Of a DNA stretch of 64,000 nt, positions 7,913-16,446 are shown piece after piece (position 1 is the stretch's first letter; every line of letters begins with the position of its first letter). The position numbers and the translations under genes were made by a program. The stretch comes from CAVYUC01 sp963783085 (GTDB lineage Bacteria > Bacteroidota > Bacteroidia > Bacteroidales > Prolixibacteraceae), in assembly GCA_963783085.1 (NCBI GenBank), contig CAWAMJ010000005.1:62001-126000 (forward strand), written 5' to 3'. Below the pieces are notes generated by a model that saw only the letters and a program-made list of their open reading frames with translations, had not been told where the DNA came from and ran no database searches.

Positions 7913-9244
7913 ATGTTGAAAACGTTCAGTCAAGGTGGAGTACATCCTCCTGAAAATAAATTTTCAGCGGGTAGTTCAATAGAAGTATTGCCCGTTCCCA
8001 AATCTGTTTTTATCCCTGTTGCCCAGCATATAGGCGCTCCTGCAACACCGGTAGTCAAACGTGGCGACATCGTTAAAGTTGGGCAAATAATTGCCAAAAG
8101 CAGCAGTTTTGTTTCAACAAATATTCACTCATCGGTTTCGGGAAAAATTAAAAAAGTTGATTTTTCAGTCGATAGTTCAGGATATTCAAAACAGGGAATT
8201 TTTATTGATGTCGACGGCGACGAATGGTTGGAAAATATCGATCGTTCAGAAGCTCTCGTAACGGATTTTAATCTTGAAAGCCAGGAAATCATTGATAAGA
8301 TCCAGGAAAATGGAATTGTAGGATTGGGGGGAGCCACTTTCCCTACGCATGTAAAACTTGTACCGCCAAAAGGCATGAAGGCCGAAGTTCTGTTGATAAA
8401 TGGCGTGGAATGCGAACCTTACTTAACTTCGGATCATCGGCTGATGCTGGAAAAAGCCGATGAAATTATTATTGGCGCAAGGCTGCTAATGAAAGCGCTG
8501 AAAGTTGAAAAAGCTGTCATCGGCATCGAAAATAATAAACCCGACGCCATTCAGTTACTTTCTGAAAAAGTGAAAAATTACCCCGGAATCAGCGTCGAAG
8601 CATTACAAGTGAAATATCCCCAGGGTGGTGAAAAACAATTAATTAAAGCAGTCACCGGAAAAGAAGTTCCTTCGGGGGGATTGCCAATTGCGGTTGGCGC
8701 CGTTGTGAGCAATGTGGGTACTGCTTTTGCAGTTTACGAAGCGATTCAAAAAAACAAACCGCTGTTTGAACGAATTGTAACTGTAACTGGCGAACGCATA
8801 AAAAAACCTTCCAATTTTAAAGTAAGGATTGGCACCTCAACAACAGAATTAATTGAAGCTGCAGGAGGAATGCCCGAAGATACCGGTAAAATTATTAGCG
8901 GCGGACCGATGATGGGACGCGCCGTTCAATCGGCTGAAGTCCCGGTTACCAAAGGAACATCGGGAATTCTTCTGATGCCTTCGGATAAATCGAAGCGTGG
9001 CAAGGCTTTGAGTTGTATCCGTTGTTCACGTTGCGTATCGGTTTGCCCAATGGGACTGGAACCTTACCTGCTCAAAAAAATGTCGGAAAAACAAATTTTC
9101 GAAAGGGCCGAAACAGAGCGGATAATGGACTGTATTGAATGCGGTTCCTGCAGCTACACATGTCCTTCATTTTTGCCGTTGCTCGATTATATCCGGTTGG
9201 GGAAAGGTAAAGTCGGACAAATGATCCGGTCCAGAAAAAAATAA
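7913..9244 (+). CDS. rnfC: Electron transport complex subunit RnfC (NADH-binding)
   Basis: RnfC is the peripheral subunit with the NAD-binding Rossmann-like domain related to complex I NuoF. In 443 residues it shows the N-terminal RnfC barrel-sandwich part (GGVHPPENK), the conserved GLGGATFPTHVK and LLINGVECEPYLTSDHR blocks around residues 135-170, and GGEKQLIKAV. Two C-terminal [4Fe-4S] motifs follow, CIRCSRCVSVCP (near 367) and CIECGSCSYTCP (near 405). It lacks the long alanine-rich tail of proteobacterial RnfC. It starts three bases after rnfB. Confidence 0.95.
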   Translation: MLKTFSQGGVHPPENKFSAGSSIEVLPVPKSVFIPVAQHIGAPATPVVKRGDIVKVGQIIAKSSSFVSTNIHSSVSGKIKKVDFSVDSSGYSKQGIFIDVDGDEWLENIDRSEALVTDFNLESQEIIDKIQENGIVGLGGATFPTHVKLVPPKGMKAEVLLINGVECEPYLTSDHRLMLEKADEIIIGARLLMKALKVEKAVIGIENNKPDAIQLLSEKVKNYPGISVEALQVKYPQGGEKQLIKAVTGKEVPSGGLPIAVGAVVSNVGTAFAVYEAIQKNKPLFERIVTVTGERIKKPSNFKVRIGTSTTELIEAAGGMPEDTGKIISGGPMMGRAVQSAEVPVTKGTSGILLMPSDKSKRGKALSCIRCSRCVSVCPMGLEPYLLKKMSEKQIFERAETERIMDCIECGSCSYTCPSFLPLLDYIRLGKGKVGQMIRSRKK

Positions 9245-9298
9245 TCATGTATTCATCATTCAATAATTTGAATTTAATCAATAAACGTAAATCTGGGG

Positions 9299-10279
9299 AT
9301 GAGTAATTTATTAACTGTTTCGCCTTCACCGCATGTGCATTCCGCCGATACAACCCGAAAAATAATGTACCGCGTGGTTTATGCCATGATTCCGGTTTTA
9401 TTGTGGTCGGTCTTTGTTTTTGGTCTCGATGCACTTCGGGTGACCTTTATAGCCGTCGCAGCCTGTCTGGCATTCGAATATCTCATACAAAAATATTTCA
9501 TGAAAATTGAACCCTCGGTAACGGATGGTTCGGCGCTGGTAACCGGAATATTGCTTGCTTTCAATGTACCTTCCAACATCCCCTGGTGGATAATTATTGT
9601 TGGTGCGCTGGCTGCCATTGGAATCGGGAAATTATCTTTCGGTGGTTTGGGAACAAACATATTTAATCCGGCATTGGTGGGGCGTGTTTTCCTTTTGATT
9701 TCATTCCCGGTGCACATGACCAGTTGGCCGGTAAATCATCAGAGCGGAATTGACGGGGTAACTTCAGCTACACCACTCGGGATTATTAAGGAAGGAATTA
9801 CTAACGGCGCTTCAATTGCTGAAATTTCGCAAAAATTGCCGAAAATCGGCGATATGCTGGTGGGGAACATTGGCGGTTCTCTCGGAGAAATTTCAGCGTT
9901 ATTGTTAATTATCGGTGGGTTATATCTGCTGTACAAAAAAGTGATTACCTGGCATATTCCGGTTTCAATTATCGGTACAGTAGCATTGATTGCTGCCATT
10001 TTCTGGCTGACCGATCCGCAAAGCTACGTCAATCCGGTATATCACATTTTAAGCGGGGGCTTGATGCTTGGCGCCATTTTTATGGCTACCGACATGGTAT
10101 CGTCGCCAATGACTGCAAAAGGACAATTGATTTACGGAGTCGGAATCGGCGTGATTACTATTTTCATCCGGTTGTTCGGTGCATATCCCGAGGGAATTTC
10201 TTTCGCGATTTTAATCATGAATGCGTTTACTCCGCTCATTAACACCTACGTAAAACCTAAACGATTTGGGAGGAATTAA
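9299..10279 (+). CDS. rnfD: Electron transport complex subunit RnfD
   Basis: An integral membrane subunit of Rnf with about nine helices in 326 residues. It carries covalently bound FMN in characterised complexes; the likely flavinylation site is the threonine in DGVTSATPL, around residue 157. Other family marks are SPSPHVHS near the N-terminus, EPSVTDGSALVTGILL, and the FNPALVGRVF segment. The 54-base gap after rnfC is the largest in the operon but holds no terminator. The C-terminus ends two bases before rnfG, with a GGGAGGAATT ribosome site for the next gene inside it. Confidence 0.95.
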   Translation: MSNLLTVSPSPHVHSADTTRKIMYRVVYAMIPVLLWSVFVFGLDALRVTFIAVAACLAFEYLIQKYFMKIEPSVTDGSALVTGILLAFNVPSNIPWWIIIVGALAAIGIGKLSFGGLGTNIFNPALVGRVFLLISFPVHMTSWPVNHQSGIDGVTSATPLGIIKEGITNGASIAEISQKLPKIGDMLVGNIGGSLGEISALLLIIGGLYLLYKKVITWHIPVSIIGTVALIAAIFWLTDPQSYVNPVYHILSGGLMLGAIFMATDMVSSPMTAKGQLIYGVGIGVITIFIRLFGAYPEGISFAILIMNAFTPLINTYVKPKRFGRN

Positions 10280-10281
10280 CA

Positions 10282-10890
10282 ATGGCAAAACGTGAGTCGA
10301 CATTCAAAAATATGGTGATTACCCTTTTCCTGGTAACTTTTATTGCAGCAGGAACATTGGGTTTCGTTTACGATTTGACAAAAGAAAAAATTGAAGAAGC
10401 AAAGCTGAAAGCCCAAAACGAAGCCATTCAGAAAGTGCTTCCCGAATACGATACTCTCGGCCAGTCATTCAAGGTGCCGGCAGAAGGCGGCGTCGACAGT
10501 CTCGAATTCTTTCCGGCTCTTAGAAATGGCGAGCCGGTGGGAGTGGCGGTTAAAACTTTTACAAAAAAAGGGTTCAGCGGATTTATATCCGTGATGGCAG
10601 GAATAGACAACTTCGGAAATTTTACCGGTTATGAAGTGTTGGAACATGCAGAAACTCCGGGGCTGGGTTCGAAAATGGTGACATGGTTTAAAAATCCGGA
10701 GAAACCAAACCAGAACGTCATCGGGAAAAATCCGGGAACAGTAAAATTTAAGGTCTCGAAAGACGGTGGCGATATTGACGCGATTACGGCATCTACTATT
10801 TCATCACGCGCATTTTTAGATGCATTGCTGAGGGCGTGGAATGCATACGAAAAAAATAAAGGCGAAACTTCTGCAACTGCAGAAAATTAA
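10282..10890 (+). CDS. rnfG: Electron transport complex subunit RnfG (FMN-binding)
   Basis: A single N-terminal helix (residues 10-30) anchors a periplasmic FMN-binding domain of about 170 residues. The covalent FMN acceptor is the threonine in the DAITASTISSRAF motif near residue 177. The preceding EHAETPGLGSKM motif is also conserved. RnfG relays electrons between RnfD and the membrane subunits. A strong GGGAGG ribosome site lies before its ATG. The C-terminal tail (KNKGETSATAEN) is short and polar. The next gene starts ten bases after the stop. Confidence 0.94.
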   Translation: MAKRESTFKNMVITLFLVTFIAAGTLGFVYDLTKEKIEEAKLKAQNEAIQKVLPEYDTLGQSFKVPAEGGVDSLEFFPALRNGEPVGVAVKTFTKKGFSGFISVMAGIDNFGNFTGYEVLEHAETPGLGSKMVTWFKNPEKPNQNVIGKNPGTVKFKVSKDGGDIDAITASTISSRAFLDALLRAWNAYEKNKGETSATAEN

Positions 10891-10900
10891 AACAAAGAAT

Positions 10901-11485
10901 ATGAACCAGTGGAGTAATTTTACAAAAGGATTTTTAAAAGAGAACCCGGTGTTTGTCTTGCTTCTCGGAATGTGCCCCACACTTGGGGTAACATCATCGG
11001 CAATAAACGGGCTGGGGATGGGATTGGCCACAACCTTTGTACTGGTAATGTCAAACATTGTTGTGTCGCTGGTGAAAAGCCAGATACCTGACAAAGTTCG
11101 TATTCCGAGTTTTATTGTAATCATTGCAGCGTTTGTTACTGTTGTACAGCTTACCATGCAGGCTTACGTTCCTGCGTTATACAAAAGCCTCGGTATTTTT
11201 ATTCCTCTTATTGTGGTAAACTGCATTGTTTTGGGAAGGGCAGAAGCTTTTGCCTCAAAAAATAAACTTGTTTCTTCAGCTATCGACGGACTTGGAATCG
11301 GACTGGGATTCTCATTTGCGCTCGTATTGCTTGGCAGTATCCGCGAAATACTCGGCAGTGGCAAGATATTTAATATTTCTTTATATTCAGAGAATTACGT
11401 AACGCTTCTTTTTGTATTGGCGCCCGGAGCTTTTATTGTTTTGGGTTATTTAATCGCGATCATTAACCGGATTAGAAAAAATTAG
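10901..11485 (+). CDS. rnfE: Electron transport complex subunit RnfE
   Basis: A 194-residue membrane protein with six helices, one of the two homologous core subunits RnfA/RnfE that hold a shared [2Fe-2S] cluster and move ions. The cysteine motifs LLLGMCPTLGVTSSA (near residue 25) and IVVNCIVLGRAEAFA (near 108) are present. I chose the ATG at 10901 (MNQWSNFTKGF), which gives the usual length. An earlier in-frame ATG at 10841 lies inside rnfG and adds unconserved residues. Confidence 0.94.
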   Translation: MNQWSNFTKGFLKENPVFVLLLGMCPTLGVTSSAINGLGMGLATTFVLVMSNIVVSLVKSQIPDKVRIPSFIVIIAAFVTVVQLTMQAYVPALYKSLGIFIPLIVVNCIVLGRAEAFASKNKLVSSAIDGLGIGLGFSFALVLLGSIREILGSGKIFNISLYSENYVTLLFVLAPGAFIVLGYLIAIINRIRKN

Positions 11486-11496
11486 GAGGATAAACC

Positions 11497-12069
11497 ATGG
11501 ATTATTTTGTGATAATTATTGCAGCCATTCTGGTAAATAATATTGTATTAATGCAGTTTCTTGGAATCTGCCCGTTTTTGGGCGTTTCCAAACGAATATC
11601 CACTGCGGTTGGAATGGCTGGTGCAGTAGCATTTGTAATGGTTTTGGCGACTATCGTAACTTATCTGATACAGCATTTCATCCTCGAGAAATTCGGTTTG
11701 GCATTTTTGCAAACAATTGCTTTTATTCTGGTAATTGCCTCCCTTGTTCAGTTGGTGGAAATTATCCTTAAAAAAGTAAGTCCTTCGCTGTACCAGGCGC
11801 TGGGGATTTTTCTTCCGTTAATAACAACCAACTGTGCAATATTGGGTGTGGCTATCCTAACCGTTCAGAAGGAATTTAACCTGGTTGGGGGCGCTGTTTA
11901 CGCAGTGTCAAATGCCATTGGTTTTGGCCTGGCGCTGGTGCTTTTTGCCGGAATCCGCGAACACCTCGATTTGCAGGATGTTCCCAAAGGCCTGAAAGGA
12001 ACCCCAATCGCTTTAATTACCGCAGGCATTCTGGCCATGGCATTTATGGGATTTTCAGGATTGGTGTAG
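11497..12069 (+). CDS. rnfA: Electron transport complex subunit RnfA
   Basis: The partner of RnfE: 190 residues, six helices, with the matching cysteine motifs QFLGICPFLGVSK (near residue 25) and ITTNCAILGVA (near 108). A canonical AGGAGG ribosome site sits eight bases before its ATG, stronger than most sites in this window. It closes the operon. Downstream, a GTTTC-ACCGGT-GAAAC hairpin lacks a T-run, so I do not call it a terminator. Confidence 0.95.
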   Translation: MDYFVIIIAAILVNNIVLMQFLGICPFLGVSKRISTAVGMAGAVAFVMVLATIVTYLIQHFILEKFGLAFLQTIAFILVIASLVQLVEIILKKVSPSLYQALGIFLPLITTNCAILGVAILTVQKEFNLVGGAVYAVSNAIGFGLALVLFAGIREHLDLQDVPKGLKGTPIALITAGILAMAFMGFSGLV

Positions 12070-12237
12070 TCAGTTTATTTGTTTCCACCGGTGAAACGGG
12101 CAAAGGTTTCGTAACAAAATTTCAAGTACCGCCTGTTTTTGAATTGTCCAAACCCCCGGGTTTTATCGCAACCGGAATAGTTGTTGATTTTTTGATTTAA
12201 TTTATCTGGCAATTATTATCTTTATCACAAAATCAAC

Positions 12238-12939
12238 ATGAAAATGGAAAAAATATATTTAACAATTCTTTTGCTGATTGCAGTTTCATTGGGTATTTCT
12301 GCCCAGATAAACTACGAAGTGAGGTTGCCGTCCGATTTTTATGTCTACAATTCCTATCAGGTCAATAAATGGAAGGACCCGGTCACTTCCGCCGAAATTC
12401 AGGGTTCTCCGTTTCTGAACGATGAATTTATTCAAGGTTCAGTTTATACTAAGCAGAAAATGAAGTATGTGGATTTGCCATTGAGGTATAACATTTATAA
12501 CGATCAGATAGAATTTAAATCCGATAAGGGAGAAATTCAGGCAATTGCGGTACCGGACGTAGTAGAAAAAATTGAATACGGTAATTATATCTTGGTGTAT
12601 CTTCCTTATGCAGTTGGGAAAAAGGTTGAAAAAGGATTTTTCATCGTTAAGGAAAATGGTGATGCGACTTTATTGGAAAAACCGGTTGTGGTTTTTGAAG
12701 CGGCAACAGAACCTGCGGCATACAAAGAAGCTGAGCCGCCAAAATTCAACAGGAGGTCTGATGAATATTACATCCGGGTTGGCAATGAACCTGCGCAGAT
12801 ACTGCATTCCCGCAAAGATGTTCCCAAAATCTTCCCGGATCATTCGAAAGAAGTGGAAAGATTTATAAAAGAAAACAAAGTAAAACCAGACGATCCCGAA
12901 ACTCTTTCCGGCCTTGTGAAATATTACAATTCGCTTTAA
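12238..12939 (+). CDS. Secreted protein of unknown function
   Basis: A 233-residue protein with a clear signal peptide (hydrophobic residues 6-20, cut near ISAQ). It contains no cysteines in the mature part and no motif I recognise. The sequence has alternating beta-strand-like patches (YVDLPLRYNIYNDQIEF, YILVYLPYAVGK) and a basic, helical C-terminus (SKEVERFIKENKVKPDDPE). It resembles small periplasmic proteins of Bacteroidetes whose C-terminal helix follows an N-terminal beta domain. It stands alone between rnfA and the ECF sigma gene. Confidence 0.7.
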   Translation: MKMEKIYLTILLLIAVSLGISAQINYEVRLPSDFYVYNSYQVNKWKDPVTSAEIQGSPFLNDEFIQGSVYTKQKMKYVDLPLRYNIYNDQIEFKSDKGEIQAIAVPDVVEKIEYGNYILVYLPYAVGKKVEKGFFIVKENGDATLLEKPVVVFEAATEPAAYKEAEPPKFNRRSDEYYIRVGNEPAQILHSRKDVPKIFPDHSKEVERFIKENKVKPDDPETLSGLVKYYNSL

Positions 12940-13184
12940 ACGGTTGTAAACTAAACTTTCTCCATGCCAATTGAATAGGTTTGGGTTACGCCGGCAGTTC
13001 CTGCTTTCCGGATTGCCTGAACCCGGTTTCAGCCCACCGTCAAACATTTTCAACCGGTGCATCGAACGTATGCAATTCTCCGGGAAAGGTGATGCTCACC
13101 TTTTACATTCCTTTTGTAGTAAATTTCTGAGAAACTAAAAAATAATTTCAGGACGTATGCAACATTGAAAAACAGCAGGCGTCA

Positions 13185-13760
13185 TTGAAACAGATTGTAA
13201 AAACATTGAAAACACTTTATAAAAATATTCATCAGGAGGTTATTGACCGGTGTATGAAAGGAGATGAGAAAGCTCAGTTCCAGTTGTACAAGGTTTATTA
13301 CAAGGCCATGTACAGTGTCAGTCTGCGAATTTTGAACAATGAAGTGGAAGCGGAAGATGTAATGCAGGAAGCTTTTTTAAAAGCCTTTCGGAAAATAAAA
13401 ACCTACAAAGGCGAAGTAAGCTTCGGGGCATGGTTAAAAAAAATAGTCGTCAATCGTTCTTTGGATTATTTAAAAAAGAGAAAGGTTCATTTTGAAGAGG
13501 TAAACGAACGGACAACCCAGATTCCGGAGTTCCAGGTGGAAGCAAAGGAAGTGGATGTGCAGGCAATAAAAGACGCCATTCAAAGTCTGCCCGACGGTTA
13601 CCGGGTGGTACTCAGCCTCTATTTAATAGAAGGTTACGACCACGAAGAGATCAGCCAGATACTCGGAATAAGTAATTCAGCATCGAGAACACAGCTGTTG
13701 AGGGCTAAAAATAAATTAAGAGAACTTTTAAAAGGAAAAGAAATTTTTTCATTCAACTAG
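13185..13760 (+). CDS. ECF-type RNA polymerase sigma factor
   Basis: A 191-residue sigma-70 family factor with only regions 2 and 4. Region 2 (about residues 30-95) shows AEDVMQEAFLKAFRKIKTYKGEVSFGAWLKKIVVNRSLDYLKK. Region 4 (about 125-180) shows IQSLPDGYRVVLSLYLIEGYDHEEISQILGISNSASRTQLLRAKNKL. I used the TTG at 13185, since the first ATG (13253) would cut region 2. The next gene is five bases downstream and looks like its anti-sigma partner, followed by a DUF4097 protein, a common Bacteroidetes arrangement. Confidence 0.9.
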   Translation: MKQIVKTLKTLYKNIHQEVIDRCMKGDEKAQFQLYKVYYKAMYSVSLRILNNEVEAEDVMQEAFLKAFRKIKTYKGEVSFGAWLKKIVVNRSLDYLKKRKVHFEEVNERTTQIPEFQVEAKEVDVQAIKDAIQSLPDGYRVVLSLYLIEGYDHEEISQILGISNSASRTQLLRAKNKLRELLKGKEIFSFN

Positions 13761-13765
13761 CAATT

Positions 13766-14362
13766 ATGAAAAATCAAGATTACATAGAAAAACTGATAGC
13801 GGAAAACCTGAAGGAGTTAAACGATAACGAACCCAGGGAAGGTCATTTCAGCCGTTTCGAAGAGAAGGTGAAAAAACAAAACAGCAGAAAGAAAATCATT
13901 TCACTAAATATGGTACTGAAAGTAGCGGCAGTGGTGGTTTTTGTCCTGCTGGTTTCAAACCAGGCATATATTTATTATTCATCGGATAATCAAACTTCCA
14001 TTTTTTCGGCTTTTGGCAATAAAACCGAAGAGATGACCCTGGCATCGGTATCGCCTGAATACGAAGAAGTTGAATTCTACTATCACAACGCAATTTCCGT
14101 CGGGTTAAACCAGTGGAATACAATGGTGAAAGAAGGGGTAATTTCGGAAGATGAACAAAAGATGATGAATAATGAACTGAATGATTTTGAGAATGTATAT
14201 AAAAAACTTCAGCAGGATTTGACCTCGAACCCAAACGACGAACGCGTAATAAATGCCATGCTCGAATATTATCAGACTAAGCTTAGTGTTATTAATATGA
14301 TTGTAAACAAATTGGAAGAAGTTAAACAAAAAAGCAAAGAAAATCATGAAATCGAAATGTAA
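13766..14362 (+). CDS. Putative anti-sigma factor / membrane-anchored regulator
   Basis: A 198-residue protein with a cytoplasmic N-terminus of about 48 residues (ENLKELNDNEPREGHFSRFEEKV), one membrane helix (about 50-68) and a periplasmic helical C-terminus. No zinc-binding anti-sigma motif is present, so assignment rests on topology and position: five bases behind an ECF sigma gene and overlapping the next gene by 17 bases. The short N-terminal segment with GHFSRFEEK is a recurrent feature of such Bacteroidetes proteins. Confidence 0.65.
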   Translation: MKNQDYIEKLIAENLKELNDNEPREGHFSRFEEKVKKQNSRKKIISLNMVLKVAAVVVFVLLVSNQAYIYYSSDNQTSIFSAFGNKTEEMTLASVSPEYEEVEFYYHNAISVGLNQWNTMVKEGVISEDEQKMMNNELNDFENVYKKLQQDLTSNPNDERVINAMLEYYQTKLSVINMIVNKLEEVKQKSKENHEIEM

Positions 14363-15392
14363 TTTAATTGCAGCGTTTTTTGTTTTTGTTATTGTAATTG
14401 TTCCGCGGGGGGTAATTGCCGAAGAAAAAACAAAAGAATACCACGAATCGTGGGCTGCAGGCAGCGTGCAAACGCTCGAAATAAACAATAAATTCGGCGA
14501 AGTAAAAATTAACAACAGCAATACCGGTGAAGTTACCATTGATGTGGTGGTAACTGTGGAAGCTGCCAACGAAGCCCGCGCCAATGAGTTGCTCGGCCAA
14601 ATTAATGTCAGTTTTGGCAAATCGGGCGGCAGGGTGAAGGCAGAAACAAATATTGCGGATGATTTTAAAAGCCGCCAGAAATTCAGCATCGACTATGAGG
14701 TAAATATCCCCTCCGATAAGAATCTTGATGTTGCGAATAAATACGGAAATACAATTGTTGGTGAATTGAACGCCAGTGGCAATTTCGATATAAAATACGG
14801 CAATTTTACAGCCGGCGAATTGAACGCGCCTGAAAGCGGAAATATGAAGGTTAACCTTGAATATGGAAAAGGCGACATAAGTATGGCCAGTGATATTGAA
14901 CTCATTGTAAAATATTCCACCATGAATTTTGGCGATATCGACGACCTGGCCATGGATTCAAAATATACCGTGATTAATATTTCAGATGCGAGCGCTGTTT
15001 CAGGCGATTCAAAATACGATACCTTTAATTTCGATAAAGTTGAATCGGTTACGGCAACTTCAAAGTACAGTCATTTTAAAATCGGCGAATTATCAAAGAG
15101 CCTTAGAATTGACGCAGGTTATGGCGGTATTAAAGTAGGCAAAATTGATTCCGGGTTCGAATCGGTTGACATTACCAACAGTTACGGACAAGTTTCGCTC
15201 GGGCTGGAAAGCGCCAACTACTCGCTCGATGCCGAATGCGACTACTGCGGAATTTCGTACCCTGATGATAAATTCGAAGGCAACCGGATGAGCGAAAACA
15301 CATCGAAAGTTGTAAAAGGGAAAGTTGGTTCCGGAGTTGGCGGAAACGTAGTTGTAAAAAGCCGGTACGGTGAAATAAAACTCGGTGATTAA
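14346..15392 (+). CDS. Secreted DUF4097-like beta-repeat protein
   Basis: A 348-residue exported protein (signal residues 1-25) built from short beta repeats with the recurring pattern N-K-Y-G-N / S-K-Y-x-x-F, which predicts a right-handed beta-solenoid like DUF4097/DUF2807 proteins. A Cys-x2-Cys pair (ECDYCGISYP) occurs near residue 300. The gene overlaps the putative anti-sigma gene by 17 bases and shares its operon. Such proteins are often the output or sensor arm of ECF systems that respond to envelope stress; here that role is inference. Confidence 0.72.
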   Translation: MKSKCNLIAAFFVFVIVIVPRGVIAEEKTKEYHESWAAGSVQTLEINNKFGEVKINNSNTGEVTIDVVVTVEAANEARANELLGQINVSFGKSGGRVKAETNIADDFKSRQKFSIDYEVNIPSDKNLDVANKYGNTIVGELNASGNFDIKYGNFTAGELNAPESGNMKVNLEYGKGDISMASDIELIVKYSTMNFGDIDDLAMDSKYTVINISDASAVSGDSKYDTFNFDKVESVTATSKYSHFKIGELSKSLRIDAGYGGIKVGKIDSGFESVDITNSYGQVSLGLESANYSLDAECDYCGISYPDDKFEGNRMSENTSKVVKGKVGSGVGGNVVVKSRYGEIKLGD

Positions 15393-15413
15393 AAGAAATT
15401 TTTCAAAAACAGG

Positions 15414-15446
15414 AAACCGCGGGTTTTTAAGGCCTGCGGTTTTTTA
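15414..15446. terminator. Bidirectional terminator between convergent genes
   Basis: AAACCGC (15414-15420) pairs with GCGGTTT (15436-15442) around a 15-base loop, with Ts on the plus strand and As upstream. It lies between the DUF4097 gene and the minus-strand glycosyltransferase and overlaps the stop of the latter, so it can end both transcripts. Confidence 0.6.
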
Positions 15447-16335
15447 TTGTCGCAAAATACCCAAGCTTATACAAATCAAATAAAAATAAACCTGGTTTTT
15501 TGCCGGTCAGGTTTTTTTCGATGGTTCCGCTAAATTTTCTGTAAAAATACGAAAGGTAAGAATCAGGTAAAATACGTGTTAACTGCCGGTACTTGTTTAG
15601 CAGTGTAACCTGCGAAATAAATTGTTCGTCGCTTATTTTTAGTTGTTCCGAAATCAGATGAAGGTTTTCGATGGCCCTTTTCGTTTTTTCCAGGAAAAGC
15701 CTGGAATTTTCAAGCCCGGTATGTTCCACCGGATTATCGATGTGAATGATTTTGATGCCACTGTTAAATAAATCGTAACCCAGCAACGTATCTTCATGGC
15801 CATATCCTTTTAAGTCTTCCCGGAAATGAATTTTTTCGAATAAACTCTTTTTTATCAGAAAATTATTCGAGGTGATGATAAAACCTTTCGCCCTGTTTTT
15901 TTGCTGTGCAGGAATGGCTTCGCGATGCGTTCCGTACGTCCACCGCAGCATTTTTTTCGGATCTTCGGGTTTTTTCCGGCTGTACGAAGTGCCGCCGCAA
16001 ACAACGTCTCCTACTGCAGTGTAACGCAAGAAATTCGAGATGTAGTTTGGCGAAATCAACTTTGAATCCGCATCGATGAAGAGCAAATACTCATATTCTG
16101 AGTCGAAACCCATTTTATTGCGAATGGCGGATCGCCCCAGATTTTTTGGGTTTTCTTTATAAACAACATGAGGCAATTTGGCCGCTTTTCTGTTTTGCAT
16201 TTTTACAGCCTTTTTCGAGCCGTCATCGTAAATTCTTATTTCATAGGCAATATTCAGTTTTTTCGCCTGTTTTGTAATTTGTGTTGTTAATTTATAAATC
16301 CGAATATTGTATACAGGGATATTGATTGATAACAT
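15427..16335 (-). CDS. Glycosyltransferase family 2
   Basis: A 302-residue GT-A type enzyme. The N-terminus MLSINIPVYN is followed by IYDDGSKK, NLGRSAIRN, and LFIDADSK, the metal-binding D-x-D equivalent (residues about 89-93). Later comes GYGHEDTLLGYDLF, the ED acceptor-site motif typical of GT2 proteins. No membrane segment is obvious, so it likely works at the cytoplasmic side on a nucleotide-sugar donor. No polysaccharide cluster surrounds it, so the acceptor is unknown. Confidence 0.87.
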   Translation of the reverse strand: MLSINIPVYNIRIYKLTTQITKQAKKLNIAYEIRIYDDGSKKAVKMQNRKAAKLPHVVYKENPKNLGRSAIRNKMGFDSEYEYLLFIDADSKLISPNYISNFLRYTAVGDVVCGGTSYSRKKPEDPKKMLRWTYGTHREAIPAQQKNRAKGFIITSNNFLIKKSLFEKIHFREDLKGYGHEDTLLGYDLFNSGIKIIHIDNPVEHTGLENSRLFLEKTKRAIENLHLISEQLKISDEQFISQVTLLNKYRQLTRILPDSYLSYFYRKFSGTIEKNLTGKKPGLFLFDLYKLGYFATIKNRRP

Positions 16336-16414
16336 GCGTGTAATTTTGAAATCGGCTTAATTTACACAAAGTATCCGAATTAACCGGTTACAATGTATAT
16401 TTGGATTTAAACTT

Positions 16415-16422
16415 TAATTTTG
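16415..16422 (+). promoter_or_regulatory. Candidate -7 box upstream of the thioredoxin-fold gene
   Basis: TAATTTTG fits TAnnTTTG and would start transcription about 18 bases before the ATG at 16447. A second match, TATATTTG, lies at 16396-16403. Neither has a convincing -33 partner at the expected spacing. Confidence 0.3.
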
Positions 16423-16446
16423 TGAAAAATTTTTGAAAAAGGAACC

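Noticed and set aside
12070..12120. A terminator after rnfA
   Set aside because: The GTTTC-ACCGGT-GAAAC hairpin is not followed by a T-run on either strand.
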